Shown one piece after another: positions 34,347 through 42,170 of a stretch of DNA of 49,543 nucleotides. The position numbers were made by a program, and so were the translations under genes. Source of the DNA: Kribbella albertanoniae (lineage in GTDB: Bacteria > Actinomycetota > Actinomycetes > Propionibacteriales > Kribbellaceae); the NCBI RefSeq assembly GCF_004348455.1, contig NZ_SMKA01000029.1, forward strand, positions 1 to 49,543. The letters run 5' to 3'. A model generated the notes under the pieces. That model saw nothing but the letters and a program-made list of their open reading frames with translations, made no database searches and was not told the DNA's origin. How positions within the stretch are numbered: the first letter of the stretch is position 1; every line of letters begins with the position of its first letter.

Positions 34347-35267
34347 TTATGCGGACTTCTTGGTGGCTTTCTTGGCTGTCTTCTTGGCTGCGGTTTTCTT
34401 GGCTGCGGCCTTCTTGGGCTCGGCTGCCTTCTTGGCGGGGGTCTTGGCTGCCGTCTTCTTTGCGGGGGCGTCGCCGGTGCCGGCTCGGCGGGCCTTGGCT
34501 GCTTCTACGGAGGCTCGGAGGGCGGCTACCAGGTCTACTACCTCGGCGCCTTCGGTCTCTTCTTCGTCGGACTCGGCGGGGAGGGGGACGCCGGCGGCCT
34601 TGGCTTCGACGACCTGTTCGAGGGCCTGGCGGTATTCGTCGTGGTACTGGTCGGGGTTGAACTCGCCGCGGAGGGTGTCGATGTAGGAGGAGGCCATCGC
34701 CTTCTCCTGGGAGCGGATCTCGACGTCCTCGGGTGGGGCGGCGAAGGCGGCGTCGCGGATCTCGTCCGGCCAGAGCATGACCTGGAGGATCAGGATGTTG
34801 TCGACGGTGCGGAGCAGGCCGAGGCTCTCGCGGGAGCGGAGGGCGACCTTGACCAGGGCGTACAGCTCGGAGCCTTCGAGGGCGTCGCGGAGCAGGACGT
34901 AGGGCTTGGCGCCGGGGCCGCCGTCGGCTGCCAGGTAGTAGGACTTGCCGAGGTAGAGCGGGTCGACCTGGTCGGCGGGGACGAACTCCAGGACGTCGAT
35001 GACCTTCTTGCTGGTCAGCGGCAGGTCGGCGAAGTCGTCCGGTTCGAGCACGATCATCCGGCCGTCCGGCATCTCGTAGCCCTTGCCGATGTCGGAGTAC
35101 GGCACCTCTTCGCCGTCGATCGAGCAGATCCGCTTGTACCGGATCCGGCCGCCGTCGGCGACGTGCACCTGGCGGAAGGAGATGTCCTTCTCCTCGGTCG
35201 CCGAGAACACCTTGATCGGGATCGTCACCATCCCGAAGGAGATGGCGCCTTTCCAGATGGCCTGCAT
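34347..35267 (-). CDS. ku: DNA-end-binding protein Ku (NHEJ)
   Basis: 306 residues. Bacterial Ku is a homodimer that threads onto double-strand breaks and recruits ligase LigD. The core is unmistakable: MQAIWKGAISFGMVTIPIKV, SFRQVHVADGGRIRYKRIC, LEPDDFADLPLTSKKVIDVL, KSYYLAADGGPGAKPYVLL and ILILQVMLWPDEIRD. After about residue 262 there is a Lys/Ala-rich tail of AKK repeats (AAKKTAAKKTAKKATKKSA), as in many actinobacterial Ku proteins, which aids DNA binding. No ligD gene is adjacent. The neighbouring VOC gene is in the same direction. Confidence 0.95.
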   Translation of the reverse strand: MQAIWKGAISFGMVTIPIKVFSATEEKDISFRQVHVADGGRIRYKRICSIDGEEVPYSDIGKGYEMPDGRMIVLEPDDFADLPLTSKKVIDVLEFVPADQVDPLYLGKSYYLAADGGPGAKPYVLLRDALEGSELYALVKVALRSRESLGLLRTVDNILILQVMLWPDEIRDAAFAAPPEDVEIRSQEKAMASSYIDTLRGEFNPDQYHDEYRQALEQVVEAKAAGVPLPAESDEEETEGAEVVDLVAALRASVEAAKARRAGTGDAPAKKTAAKTPAKKAAEPKKAAAKKTAAKKTAKKATKKSA

Positions 35268-35279
35268 GTCATCAGCTCC

Positions 35280-35798
35280 CTAAAGTCGGCCGCGGGGTCC
35301 TTCCGCGGCCAGCAGATCGGGGATCTCCTGGGTCGCGTACCACATCAGATCCTCACCCTCGCACGAGTCGAGGGCAAAGAGCGCGTCGTCGTCGCCGTTC
35401 TGGGCCGACGCCCACAATTCTGCCGCTTTTCCGACGGTAGCGGCGGCTCCGGTTTCGTCCAGATGCACCGAGGCGACAGCGCGCCACGGCACGACTACGT
35501 GCAGCTCCAGCCGGGCGTCACCGAGCTCGGCGGCACCGTCAGCCGGCGGTACGGCGCTCATTTCGGCGGAGACGACCACCCGGCGGCGCGCCGTACCGGG
35601 GTCGTCGGCGAGGAGGCCGACTGACGCCCGGGCGGCTTGCGCCATGGCGGCGTACTCGAGCTCTTCGTCGTCGCCCTCGGCGTACCACTCGCGCAGCGCC
35701 GGGGTCACGGCGTAGACCGTGAGCGGCTGTGGCCCGAACTCGCCCGCGTGGCAGGCCTCGTCGAGCAGCCGCAGTGTGGATGGAATGTAGACCCTCAT
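35280..35798 (-). CDS. DUF6912-like conserved actinobacterial protein
   Basis: 172 residues from ATG 35798. Pattern MRVYIPSTLRLLDEACHAGE, TVYAVTPALREWYAEGDDEE and LEYAAMAQAARASVGLL is a recurrent actinobacterial hypothetical family that I recall as DUF6912. The C-terminus (DLMWYATQEIPDLL) is also conserved-looking. It is soluble, acidic and of unknown function. Its ATG overlaps the stop of the upstream acyltransferase gene by four bases (ATGA), so the two are coupled. The Ku gene follows 12 bases later in the same direction, which may make a longer operon. Confidence 0.65.
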   Translation of the reverse strand: MRVYIPSTLRLLDEACHAGEFGPQPLTVYAVTPALREWYAEGDDEELEYAAMAQAARASVGLLADDPGTARRRVVVSAEMSAVPPADGAAELGDARLELHVVVPWRAVASVHLDETGAAATVGKAAELWASAQNGDDDALFALDSCEGEDLMWYATQEIPDLLAAEGPRGRL

Positions 35799-37282
35799 GT
35801 ACCCGCCTTCTTCGCCGCGTCGTTCTTCCCAGTCTGCCCACCGCGCGGCTTCTTCCGCCCCCGGGAGGCCCGGTTGCGGCTGCCTTTCGTGGTGTCGACC
35901 AGCTCGTCCAGCGCATCGGTCACACATTGGGCGAAAACGGCCAGATCGGGCATCGCGGTGCGGTCCGCGTTCAGCCCGTAGAACACCTTCCCGTCGTACG
36001 ACGTGACGCCGACGGACAGGCCTTGTCCGGGCATCAACGGCACGACCGGGTACGACGCGAGCATCGGAGCGCCCTGGGCGTAGAGCGGGAACTGCGGTCC
36101 GGGCACGTTCGTGATCACCACGTCGTCGATCGGACGGACCGTGGCGGTGGCGACCCGGGCCGCGAGCGCGTGCAGCGTGGTCGGCGCGAATCCGGCGATG
36201 CCGACCAGCGAGCGGGCGCTGACCGCGCGGCCGGTGTCCTTGTGCACCTTGGTCTGGTACGAGATCTGGTGCAGCCGCATGACCGGGGAGTTCTCCCCCA
36301 CCGGGAGCGTCACCGCGGAGGCGATCACCCGGGAGCCGAGCGAGGTCGGCTCCTCGTCGTCGTCATCGCGGATGCTGACCGGGACGACGGCCCGCACGTG
36401 GCGGGTCGGACCAACGCCCTCGCCACGCGTCATCATCCAAGCCCGTACGGCGCCCGCAACGACCGCCAGGACCACGTCGTTGACCGTGCCACCATGCATC
36501 GCCCGCACGGTCCGGTAGTCCTCGAGGTTGGTCTCGACCGTGGTGAAGCGGCGCTGGCCGGAGGTCTTCACGTGCAGCGAGCTCTCCTGGGCGTGCTGCC
36601 GCGCGGCCAGTGAGCCGACCACGCCGCCGAGGACCTCGCGAACCGAGGTCGATCCGGTCAAGCTGGCCATCTCGGCCCGCGCCAGCTCCAGGGCCGCGGT
36701 CGGGTGCCGGGTCGCGTCCGCGAAGACGCCGGCCAGGAGCTCCAGCGCGGACGGCGGATGCTCGGGCTGCCAGGTGTCGACCGGGGTCTCCGTCGGCTCG
36801 GCCGTCGCGTCGAGCACGACCTGACCGATGTCGACCGTGCTGTTGCCGTCGACAAGCGCCTGGTGCGACTTGGCGATGATCGCGAACCGGTCGCCCTGCA
36901 GACCCTCGACCAGGTACATCTCCCACAGCGGCCGGGCCCGATCCAGCCGCCGGGACATGATCCGGGCCACCAGCTCCAGCAGCTGCGCGTGCGTCCCCGG
37001 CCGGGGCAGCGCAGAGCGCCGTACATGGAAGGTGATGTCGAAGTCTTCGTCGTCCACCCAGACCGGCCCGGCGAACCGGCCGGGCACCTGCTGCACCCGC
37101 TGCCGGTACCGCGGCACGAACGCGATCCGGTCCCGGATCAGCGCGACCAGGCTCTCGTAGTCGAACTCGTCGTCACCGTGCACCGGCGGCTCGAAGATGT
37201 CGACGGTGCCGACATGCATCGGGGTGGCCGGTGACTCGGCCTTGAGAAAGGTGAGATCCAGCGATGACAGGCGGTCTGGCAT
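35795..37282 (-). CDS. Wax ester synthase/diacylglycerol acyltransferase (WS/DGAT) family
   Basis: 495 residues from ATG 37282 (MPDRLSSLDLTFLKAE). Membrane-associated enzyme class that makes wax esters or triacylglycerol from acyl-CoA. Visible signatures are FLKAESPATPMHVGTVDIF, PRYRQRVQQVPG, WEMYLVEGLQGDRFAIIAK and the C-terminal VVITNVPGPQFPLYAQGA block. The catalytic motif usually reads HHxxxDG; here it is SHQALVDGNS at about residues 137-146, with Gln in place of the second His. The gene is divergent from the lipoprotein gene, and its stop overlaps the DUF6912-like start. Confidence 0.88.
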   Translation of the reverse strand: MPDRLSSLDLTFLKAESPATPMHVGTVDIFEPPVHGDDEFDYESLVALIRDRIAFVPRYRQRVQQVPGRFAGPVWVDDEDFDITFHVRRSALPRPGTHAQLLELVARIMSRRLDRARPLWEMYLVEGLQGDRFAIIAKSHQALVDGNSTVDIGQVVLDATAEPTETPVDTWQPEHPPSALELLAGVFADATRHPTAALELARAEMASLTGSTSVREVLGGVVGSLAARQHAQESSLHVKTSGQRRFTTVETNLEDYRTVRAMHGGTVNDVVLAVVAGAVRAWMMTRGEGVGPTRHVRAVVPVSIRDDDDEEPTSLGSRVIASAVTLPVGENSPVMRLHQISYQTKVHKDTGRAVSARSLVGIAGFAPTTLHALAARVATATVRPIDDVVITNVPGPQFPLYAQGAPMLASYPVVPLMPGQGLSVGVTSYDGKVFYGLNADRTAMPDLAVFAQCVTDALDELVDTTKGSRNRASRGRKKPRGGQTGKNDAAKKAGT

Positions 37283-37473
37283 GGACGTCACCCTTCCTTT
37301 CTGGCGGAACAGTCTCTCTGGCGGATGGCTTTCCGTCACCCTAGCCGTACCCACGGACAGTGGGCTGCGACACTGCTTGGTACGGGAACACTGAGTCTTC
37401 GGTGTTCGTCAGGCAAGAGGGTGCGCTCCGCACCCTGAGAACTGAACAGACCCTTTGAAAGGCCCCTCGACCC

Positions 37474-37959
37474 ATGCGTTCGACGATCGCTCGCGGTACC
37501 GCCACCGCTCTCCTGCCCGCTCTGGCCCTGTTCGTCCTGGCCGGCTGTGGCAACGACTCCAGCAGTGGCGGCTCCCCCAGCACCCCGACGACCGCCCCGA
37601 CGACGGCACCGTCCGACGTACCGACGAACACGCCGACACCGGGCAAGCCGAACTCGTCCGGCCCCTCGAACACCGCCGACCCGTCCGGTGACCAGGCCGA
37701 CGTGACGCTGGCCATCACCGTTGCCAACGGCAAGGTCAACCCGAGCGGCGCGACCGTGAAGGTGAAGGCCGGTCAGTCCGTGCTGGTCACCGCGGTCAGC
37801 GACGCCGACGAGGAGCTGCACATCCACGGGTACAACAAGGAGCTCGAGCTCACCCCGGGCAAGCCCGCGCAGGTGAAGTTCACCGCGGACATGAAGGGCA
37901 CCTTCGAGGTCGAGACCCACAAGAGCGCCAAGCTGGTAGCGAAGCTCGTAGTCTCGTGA
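37474..37959 (+). CDS. Lipoprotein with cupredoxin-like domain
   Basis: 161 residues. Lipobox VLAGC at residues 21-25 with Cys25 as lipid site, then a Ser/Thr/Pro-rich stalk to about residue 72, then a beta-rich domain (ADVTLAITVANGKVNPSGAT) with ELHIHGYNKELEL and GTFEVETHKSAKL. The HIH and ETH histidines resemble metal ligands of cupredoxin-like or copper-binding folds. RBS-like GAAAGG lies at 37456-37461. The stop TGA overlaps the GTG start of the next gene (GTGA), so the two are coupled and probably work together in copper or redox handling at the membrane. Confidence 0.78.
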   Translation: MRSTIARGTATALLPALALFVLAGCGNDSSSGGSPSTPTTAPTTAPSDVPTNTPTPGKPNSSGPSNTADPSGDQADVTLAITVANGKVNPSGATVKVKAGQSVLVTAVSDADEELHIHGYNKELELTPGKPAQVKFTADMKGTFEVETHKSAKLVAKLVVS

Positions 37960-39272
37960 TCCCATTGCACGGAATCGGCGGTCGCCAAGACCTGCCGATC
38001 CCCTTCGGCTTGGCCGTGGGCGGTGCAGCGGTCGCCGTGGCGGTCTCGTTCGTCGTACTGGGGCTCGCGTGGCAGTCGCCCAAGTACCGGGGCAACAAGT
38101 CCGGGAAGCCGTTGCCTGGTGCAATCACCCGGACGGTCGACGCGGCCTGGTTCCGCTGGATCGTCCGGCTGGTCGGGCTGGCGATCTTCCTGTACGCGAT
38201 GTTCGCGCTGGTGTTCGGCGTGGACCGGCTGACGAACCCGATCTTCGGCTTCATCTACATCCTGCTCTGGGTCGGCCTGGTACCGCTCTCGATCCTGCTC
38301 GGCCCGGTCTGGCGGACGCTCAACCCGCTGCGAACGCTGCATCTGCTGTTCTGCAAGCTGCTGCGTCAGTCACCCTCCAAGGGATTGCTCCAGTTGTCCC
38401 CACGCGTGGGGCTCTGGCCGGCCGCGCTCGGCATCTTCGCGTTCACCTGGCTGGAACTGGTCGCACCGGACCGCGCCACCATCCCCGTACTACAAGCGTG
38501 GATCGCGCTCTACGTGGTGATCAACCTCTTCGGTGCAGTCCTGTTCGGCGACCGGTGGTTCGCGACCGGCGACCCGTTCGAGGTCTACGCGACGCTCATG
38601 TCCCGCCTGTCCCCGTGGGGCCGCCGTACCGACGGCTCCTTGGTGGTACGGCGACCACTCGAGAACCTGGACGGACTGAAAGCCCAGCCAGGACTCGTGG
38701 GCATGGTTGCCGCGCTTCTGGGATCGACCGCGTACGACGGCTTCTCGAACTCGTCGGCGTGGGTCGGATGGGCCCAGAACCAGGACATCTCGATGACCTG
38801 GCTCGGTACGGCGGCCTTGATCGTGTTCATGCTCTTCGTGCTCGGCACGTACTCCGGCGCCACCTTGCTCGCCGGGCGACTGTCAGACAGCTCCCGTACG
38901 ACGTTGCCCGGGCTGTTCGCGCATTCCGTCGTACCGATTGCCCTGGGCTACGTCATCGCGCATTACCTGACGCTGTTCATCCTGGAGGGGCAGCGGACGC
39001 TCATCTATCTGAGTGATCCGCTCAGCAACGGCGCCAACGTGTTCGGCACCGGACTGCTCGCCGTGAACACCGGAATCACCAACCACAGCACGGCAATCTC
39101 GGTGCTCCAGGTGCTGGCCGTGGTCGGCGGCCACCTGCTCGGTGTCATCTCCGCCCACGACCGTGCCGTCGCGCTGTTCCCGCGCAACAAGGCCCTGGCC
39201 GGTCAGCTCCCTCTGCTGATCGTCATGGTCGGCTACACCGCCGGCGGCCTGCTGTTGCTCTTCTCGTCCTAA
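37956..39272 (+). CDS. Multi-pass integral membrane protein coupled to the cupredoxin-like lipoprotein
   Basis: 438 residues from GTG 37956. About 10 hydrophobic helices are visible, for example FGLAVGGAAVAVAVSFVVLG, IVRLVGLAIFLYAMFALVFG, TALIVFMLFVLGTYSG and PLLIVMVGYTAGGLLLLFSS. It starts with HGIGGRQDLPIPFGLAVGG, a recurrent actinobacterial motif. I recall such proteins being labelled fenitrothion hydrolase in some annotations; nothing here supports that activity. Conserved His/Trp residues between helices could bind metal. Function is inferred only from coupling with the lipoprotein. A double hairpin follows the stop. Confidence 0.78.
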   Translation: MIPLHGIGGRQDLPIPFGLAVGGAAVAVAVSFVVLGLAWQSPKYRGNKSGKPLPGAITRTVDAAWFRWIVRLVGLAIFLYAMFALVFGVDRLTNPIFGFIYILLWVGLVPLSILLGPVWRTLNPLRTLHLLFCKLLRQSPSKGLLQLSPRVGLWPAALGIFAFTWLELVAPDRATIPVLQAWIALYVVINLFGAVLFGDRWFATGDPFEVYATLMSRLSPWGRRTDGSLVVRRPLENLDGLKAQPGLVGMVAALLGSTAYDGFSNSSAWVGWAQNQDISMTWLGTAALIVFMLFVLGTYSGATLLAGRLSDSSRTTLPGLFAHSVVPIALGYVIAHYLTLFILEGQRTLIYLSDPLSNGANVFGTGLLAVNTGITNHSTAISVLQVLAVVGGHLLGVISAHDRAVALFPRNKALAGQLPLLIVMVGYTAGGLLLLFSS

Positions 39273-39356
39273 CGTCCGAAAACCCGGAGGAGGGCCCTCC
39301 GATCCTTCGGACGTTACAGGGAACCCGGAGGGCCCTCCTCCGATCCTTCGGACGTT
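39271..39356. terminator. Tandem inverted-repeat terminator between convergent genes (dispersed repeat, copy 2)
   Basis: AACGTCCGAA at 39271-39280 and TTCGGACGTT at 39306-39315 are perfect 10-base arms, and TTCGGACGTT recurs at 39347-39356. Between them the palindrome GGAGGGCCCTCC occurs twice, at 39289-39300 and 39327-39338. The block separates the convergent membrane-protein and GT87 genes and overlaps both stop codons by two bases, which fits a bidirectional terminator. Confidence 0.75.
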
Positions 39357-40575
39357 AGCGGAGGGAAGGATCGGTGCGGGTGAGGCCTCGGCTGGTGATG
39401 GCGAGGACGACGAAGGCGATCAGGCCGAGGATCAGGTGCGAGTTGCCGGGGATTGATTGCCAGAAGGACCAGTCGAGCTCGCGGTCGTCGCGGAACGGGA
39501 CCCACCAGATCGAGCGCAGCACGAATAGCCCGTACCAGAGGACCCCGGCGACGACCGCTGGGTTGAGGCCCCAGACGCGGTTGACGCCGCGGATCAGGCT
39601 GACGCCCAGCGGGATGATCCAGACCCAGTGGTGGCTCCACGAGATCGGCGAGGCATAGAGGACGGCCAGCGCCATCACGGCGATCGCGGTGACGCGCTCA
39701 TCGGCCAGCCAGTACTTGCGTGCCAGCCAAAGCACGCCCAGGCCAACGATGACCGAGGCAACGAACCACGTCGGCTGCACCCAGCTCGCGGTGTTGCCGA
39801 GGCGGTGCAGGAAACCGTTGATCGACTGGTTGCCGCTGTACGCGATCCCGCCGACCCGGTTGGCGTCGAAGACGACCTCGGTCCAGTACCGCCAGGACTG
39901 ACGGGGAGCGAACGCGAAACCGATCGCGATCGTGGCGAGCAGGCCGAACATCGCGTTCCGCAAGGCCTTCCACTGCTTGGTGACGACCAGCAGCGCGAGG
40001 AACGGGAGCGGGGTCAGCTTGACGCCGATCGCGACACCGAGCCAGAACCCGCGCAGGCGAGCGCCCTTCGGCCGGATCAGGTCCAGCAGGATCATTGCGG
40101 TCAGCAACAAGTTGATCTGACCGAAGTCGATCGTCGCCCAGACCGGTTCGAGCAGCAGCGAGACGATGGTCAGCGCGACCAGCACCGCGGTCCGCTTGCG
40201 CTGGGTGACGAATGACCAGAAGGTCTTCGGCAGGCTCGCACGCCACAGCTGGGTGATGCAGAGCACGGACGCCGTGGTCCAGACGATCAGAGCCAGCCCC
40301 CAGGGCGCCAGCGCGAGCGGCACCATGGCGATCGCCGCGAACGGCGGGTACGTGAACGGCAGTCCGATCCCCGGCAGCTTCGCGTCGTACAGGGCCGGGC
40401 CGTGCAGCAGCGCGTCACCTCCCAGCCGGTACACGCGCAGGTCGATCATGCCGTGGTACTTGCCGCCGATCCACGCGCCGAGCGCGACCAGGACCGCGGC
40501 GGCGACCACGACGATCACGGTACGGCGCCGGTCGAGCGGCTGGGATGCGGTGGAACTGGTGGTCGTCGTGCTCAC
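39355..40575 (-). CDS. GT87-family polyprenol-phosphate-mannose-type glycosyltransferase
   Basis: 406 residues, about ten transmembrane helices. Starts at GTG 40575. GT87 (DUF2029) enzymes use lipid-linked mannose and act outside the membrane, as PimE does. The family features are the first-loop Asp in GMIDLRVYRLGGDALLHG, PFTYPPFAAIAMVPLAL, WATIDFGQINLLL and SPISWSHHWVWIIPLGV. The start overlaps the stop of the HAD gene (GTGA), so they are coupled. Donor and acceptor cannot be read from the sequence. Confidence 0.85.
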   Translation of the reverse strand: MSTTTTSSTASQPLDRRRTVIVVVAAAVLVALGAWIGGKYHGMIDLRVYRLGGDALLHGPALYDAKLPGIGLPFTYPPFAAIAMVPLALAPWGLALIVWTTASVLCITQLWRASLPKTFWSFVTQRKRTAVLVALTIVSLLLEPVWATIDFGQINLLLTAMILLDLIRPKGARLRGFWLGVAIGVKLTPLPFLALLVVTKQWKALRNAMFGLLATIAIGFAFAPRQSWRYWTEVVFDANRVGGIAYSGNQSINGFLHRLGNTASWVQPTWFVASVIVGLGVLWLARKYWLADERVTAIAVMALAVLYASPISWSHHWVWIIPLGVSLIRGVNRVWGLNPAVVAGVLWYGLFVLRSIWWVPFRDDRELDWSFWQSIPGNSHLILGLIAFVVLAITSRGLTRTDPSLR

Positions 40576-41231
40576 GTCAGGTCTGCTCCGAACAGGGACT
40601 CCAGCTCGCGCCGGGTCTCGTCGTACGAGGTGTGCAGGATGCCGGTCATACCGACGGCACGGGCGCCGTCGACGTTCACTTGCAGGTCGTCAACAAAGAC
40701 GCACTCCGCGGGTGGAAGGTTCACCCGGCTGGCCGCGAGCAGGAAGATCTCCGGCTCGGGTTTGCGCAGCCCGACCTCACCGGAGATGACGATGTCGTCG
40801 AACATGCCGTCCCAGGTGTCGCGCGGATAGCTGTTCCCCCAGGAGTTCGACAGCAGGGCGGTGCGGATGCCGAGCGCCTTGGCCCGGCGGACGAGCGCGT
40901 TCATCGCCGGCTGGTGCTCGAAATGCGCGAACATCCGCTCGATCAGGCCCTCCGCGGGCACCTGGCTGCCGTCCGGCCGGATCAGGATGGTGGCGAGTTT
41001 GCGCTCGAAATCCGGTACGGCGATCTGCCCGCGCTCGAGGGCGTGCACCGGGTTGATCTCGGCCGTCTCGGCGGTCTCGACCGGCAGCCAGGCCATCACG
41101 GCCTTGACGTAGGAGTCGAAGTCGAACCCGTCCAGCTCGGCCCAGCGCCGCAACGCCGGATCCAGTCCCGAGGTCAGCACGCCACCCCAGTCCACCAGCA
41201 ACCCACGGGGTACCGCGTCGACCTCTGCCAT
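40572..41231 (-). CDS. HAD-family hydrolase
   Basis: 219 residues from ATG 41231. Motif I reads LLVDWGGVLTSG, where the second Asp of the usual DxD is Gly, as in several HAD IA phosphatases of the sEH-N type. Motif II is ALLSNSWGNS, the Lys of motif III is in GLRKPEPEIF, and motif IV is VFVDDLQVNVDGARAVGM. The cap region lies between motifs I and II. It is translationally coupled to the GT87 gene. Substrate unknown; the partner suggests a phosphorylated sugar or polyprenol-linked compound, but this is a guess. Confidence 0.88.
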   Translation of the reverse strand: MAEVDAVPRGLLVDWGGVLTSGLDPALRRWAELDGFDFDSYVKAVMAWLPVETAETAEINPVHALERGQIAVPDFERKLATILIRPDGSQVPAEGLIERMFAHFEHQPAMNALVRRAKALGIRTALLSNSWGNSYPRDTWDGMFDDIVISGEVGLRKPEPEIFLLAASRVNLPPAECVFVDDLQVNVDGARAVGMTGILHTSYDETRRELESLFGADLT

Positions 41232-41288
41232 GGCGGCAAGACTACTCAGGACAAAACGGACTCACTGACGTGGTCCTGATGGTTACTG

Positions 41289-42077
41289 TCAGTTGCCGTA
41301 GCCCAGGTCGATGTCGCCGGAGGAGGTCTTCACCTTGATCGTGCGGGTGGCGGACGGGTCCTGCCGGATCTCCGGCTCGTTGTCACCCGACGAGGTGTCG
41401 GTCTCGAGCTGATAGGTCTCGGGTCCCGACGGGACCCTGACCAGCACGTCACCGGAGCTGGACTTCGCGTCCACCGACAGCGGCGCGGTGGCGAAAACGA
41501 CCTCGGCGCTGCCCGAGCTGCTCTTGGTCGTGACTGTGCTCGCGTTCAGCCCGTCGGCGTCGATGCTGCCGGAGCTCGTCTCCATCCGGAGCGTGCCGCC
41601 GAGGTCGTGGACCTCGATGTCTCCCGAGCTCGTCTTGACCTCGGTGTCGGCGGTCATCCCGGTGACCTTGATCGGGCCGCTGGTGCTCTTCACCGTCAGC
41701 TTCACGTCGCGCGGCACCGTCAGCACGTACGTCGTCTTGCAGCCGAAGGAGAGGAATCCGCAGTTGGTCTCCTTGAGCTGGAGCTTGCCGTCCTTGAACG
41801 TGTCGGTGGGGTCGGACCCGAGCGCGTTCCGCTCGAACTGCCGATCCACCTTCAGCTCGTCGCCGTCACCCGGCCGGATCTCGACACTGGTCGAATTCCC
41901 CTCGACCACCAGCGTCCGGTCGTCCAGCTTGTAGGTGGTCTGCCCGCTCCGAGGACCCTCGGTCAGACCGGTGAGCGCCCAGTAGACGCCACCCAGGATG
42001 AGCGCGACCGAGATCGCGATCCCGTACCTGCGCTCGGCGCTCATCGTGCTCGCCGGCCGCCGCTGCGACTCAGACAT
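41289..42077 (-). CDS. DUF4097 beta-helix-type membrane-anchored protein
   Basis: 262 residues from ATG 42077, with GGGAGGAGC upstream. One N-terminal membrane anchor (YGIAISVALILGGVYWALTG, about residues 18-37), then a repetitive beta domain with seven SSG-type turns: STSGPIKV, TSSGDIEV, TSSGSIDA, SSSGSAEV, SSSGDVLV, TSSGDNEP, TSSGDIDL. This regular pattern is typical of DUF4097. A Cys pair (NCGFLSFGC) could form a disulphide. It is extracytoplasmic by topology; function unknown. Confidence 0.85.
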   Translation of the reverse strand: MSESQRRPASTMSAERRYGIAISVALILGGVYWALTGLTEGPRSGQTTYKLDDRTLVVEGNSTSVEIRPGDGDELKVDRQFERNALGSDPTDTFKDGKLQLKETNCGFLSFGCKTTYVLTVPRDVKLTVKSTSGPIKVTGMTADTEVKTSSGDIEVHDLGGTLRMETSSGSIDADGLNASTVTTKSSSGSAEVVFATAPLSVDAKSSSGDVLVRVPSGPETYQLETDTSSGDNEPEIRQDPSATRTIKVKTSSGDIDLGYGN

Positions 42078-42130
42078 CAAGCTCCTCCCTCATCCCCAGC
42101 AGCCTGTCACACGAGCGGGCCGGTGTCGGT

Positions 42131-42142
42131 GGGGTTAACCCC
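42131..42142. promoter_or_regulatory. Perfect palindrome upstream of the DUF4097 gene
   Basis: GGGGTTAACCCC is a perfect 12-base palindrome 54 bases upstream of the DUF4097 ATG, within the gap after the CpaE-like gene. It is a candidate operator; the regulator is unknown. Confidence 0.35.
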
Positions 42143-42170
42143 CATATCTCCCTGGCCCGACCCTGGTGAG

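Noticed and set aside
34245..35624. A long plus-strand frame opposite Ku and its neighbours
   Set aside because: Ku on the minus strand is certain; the plus-strand translation is low-complexity Gly/Leu/Val.
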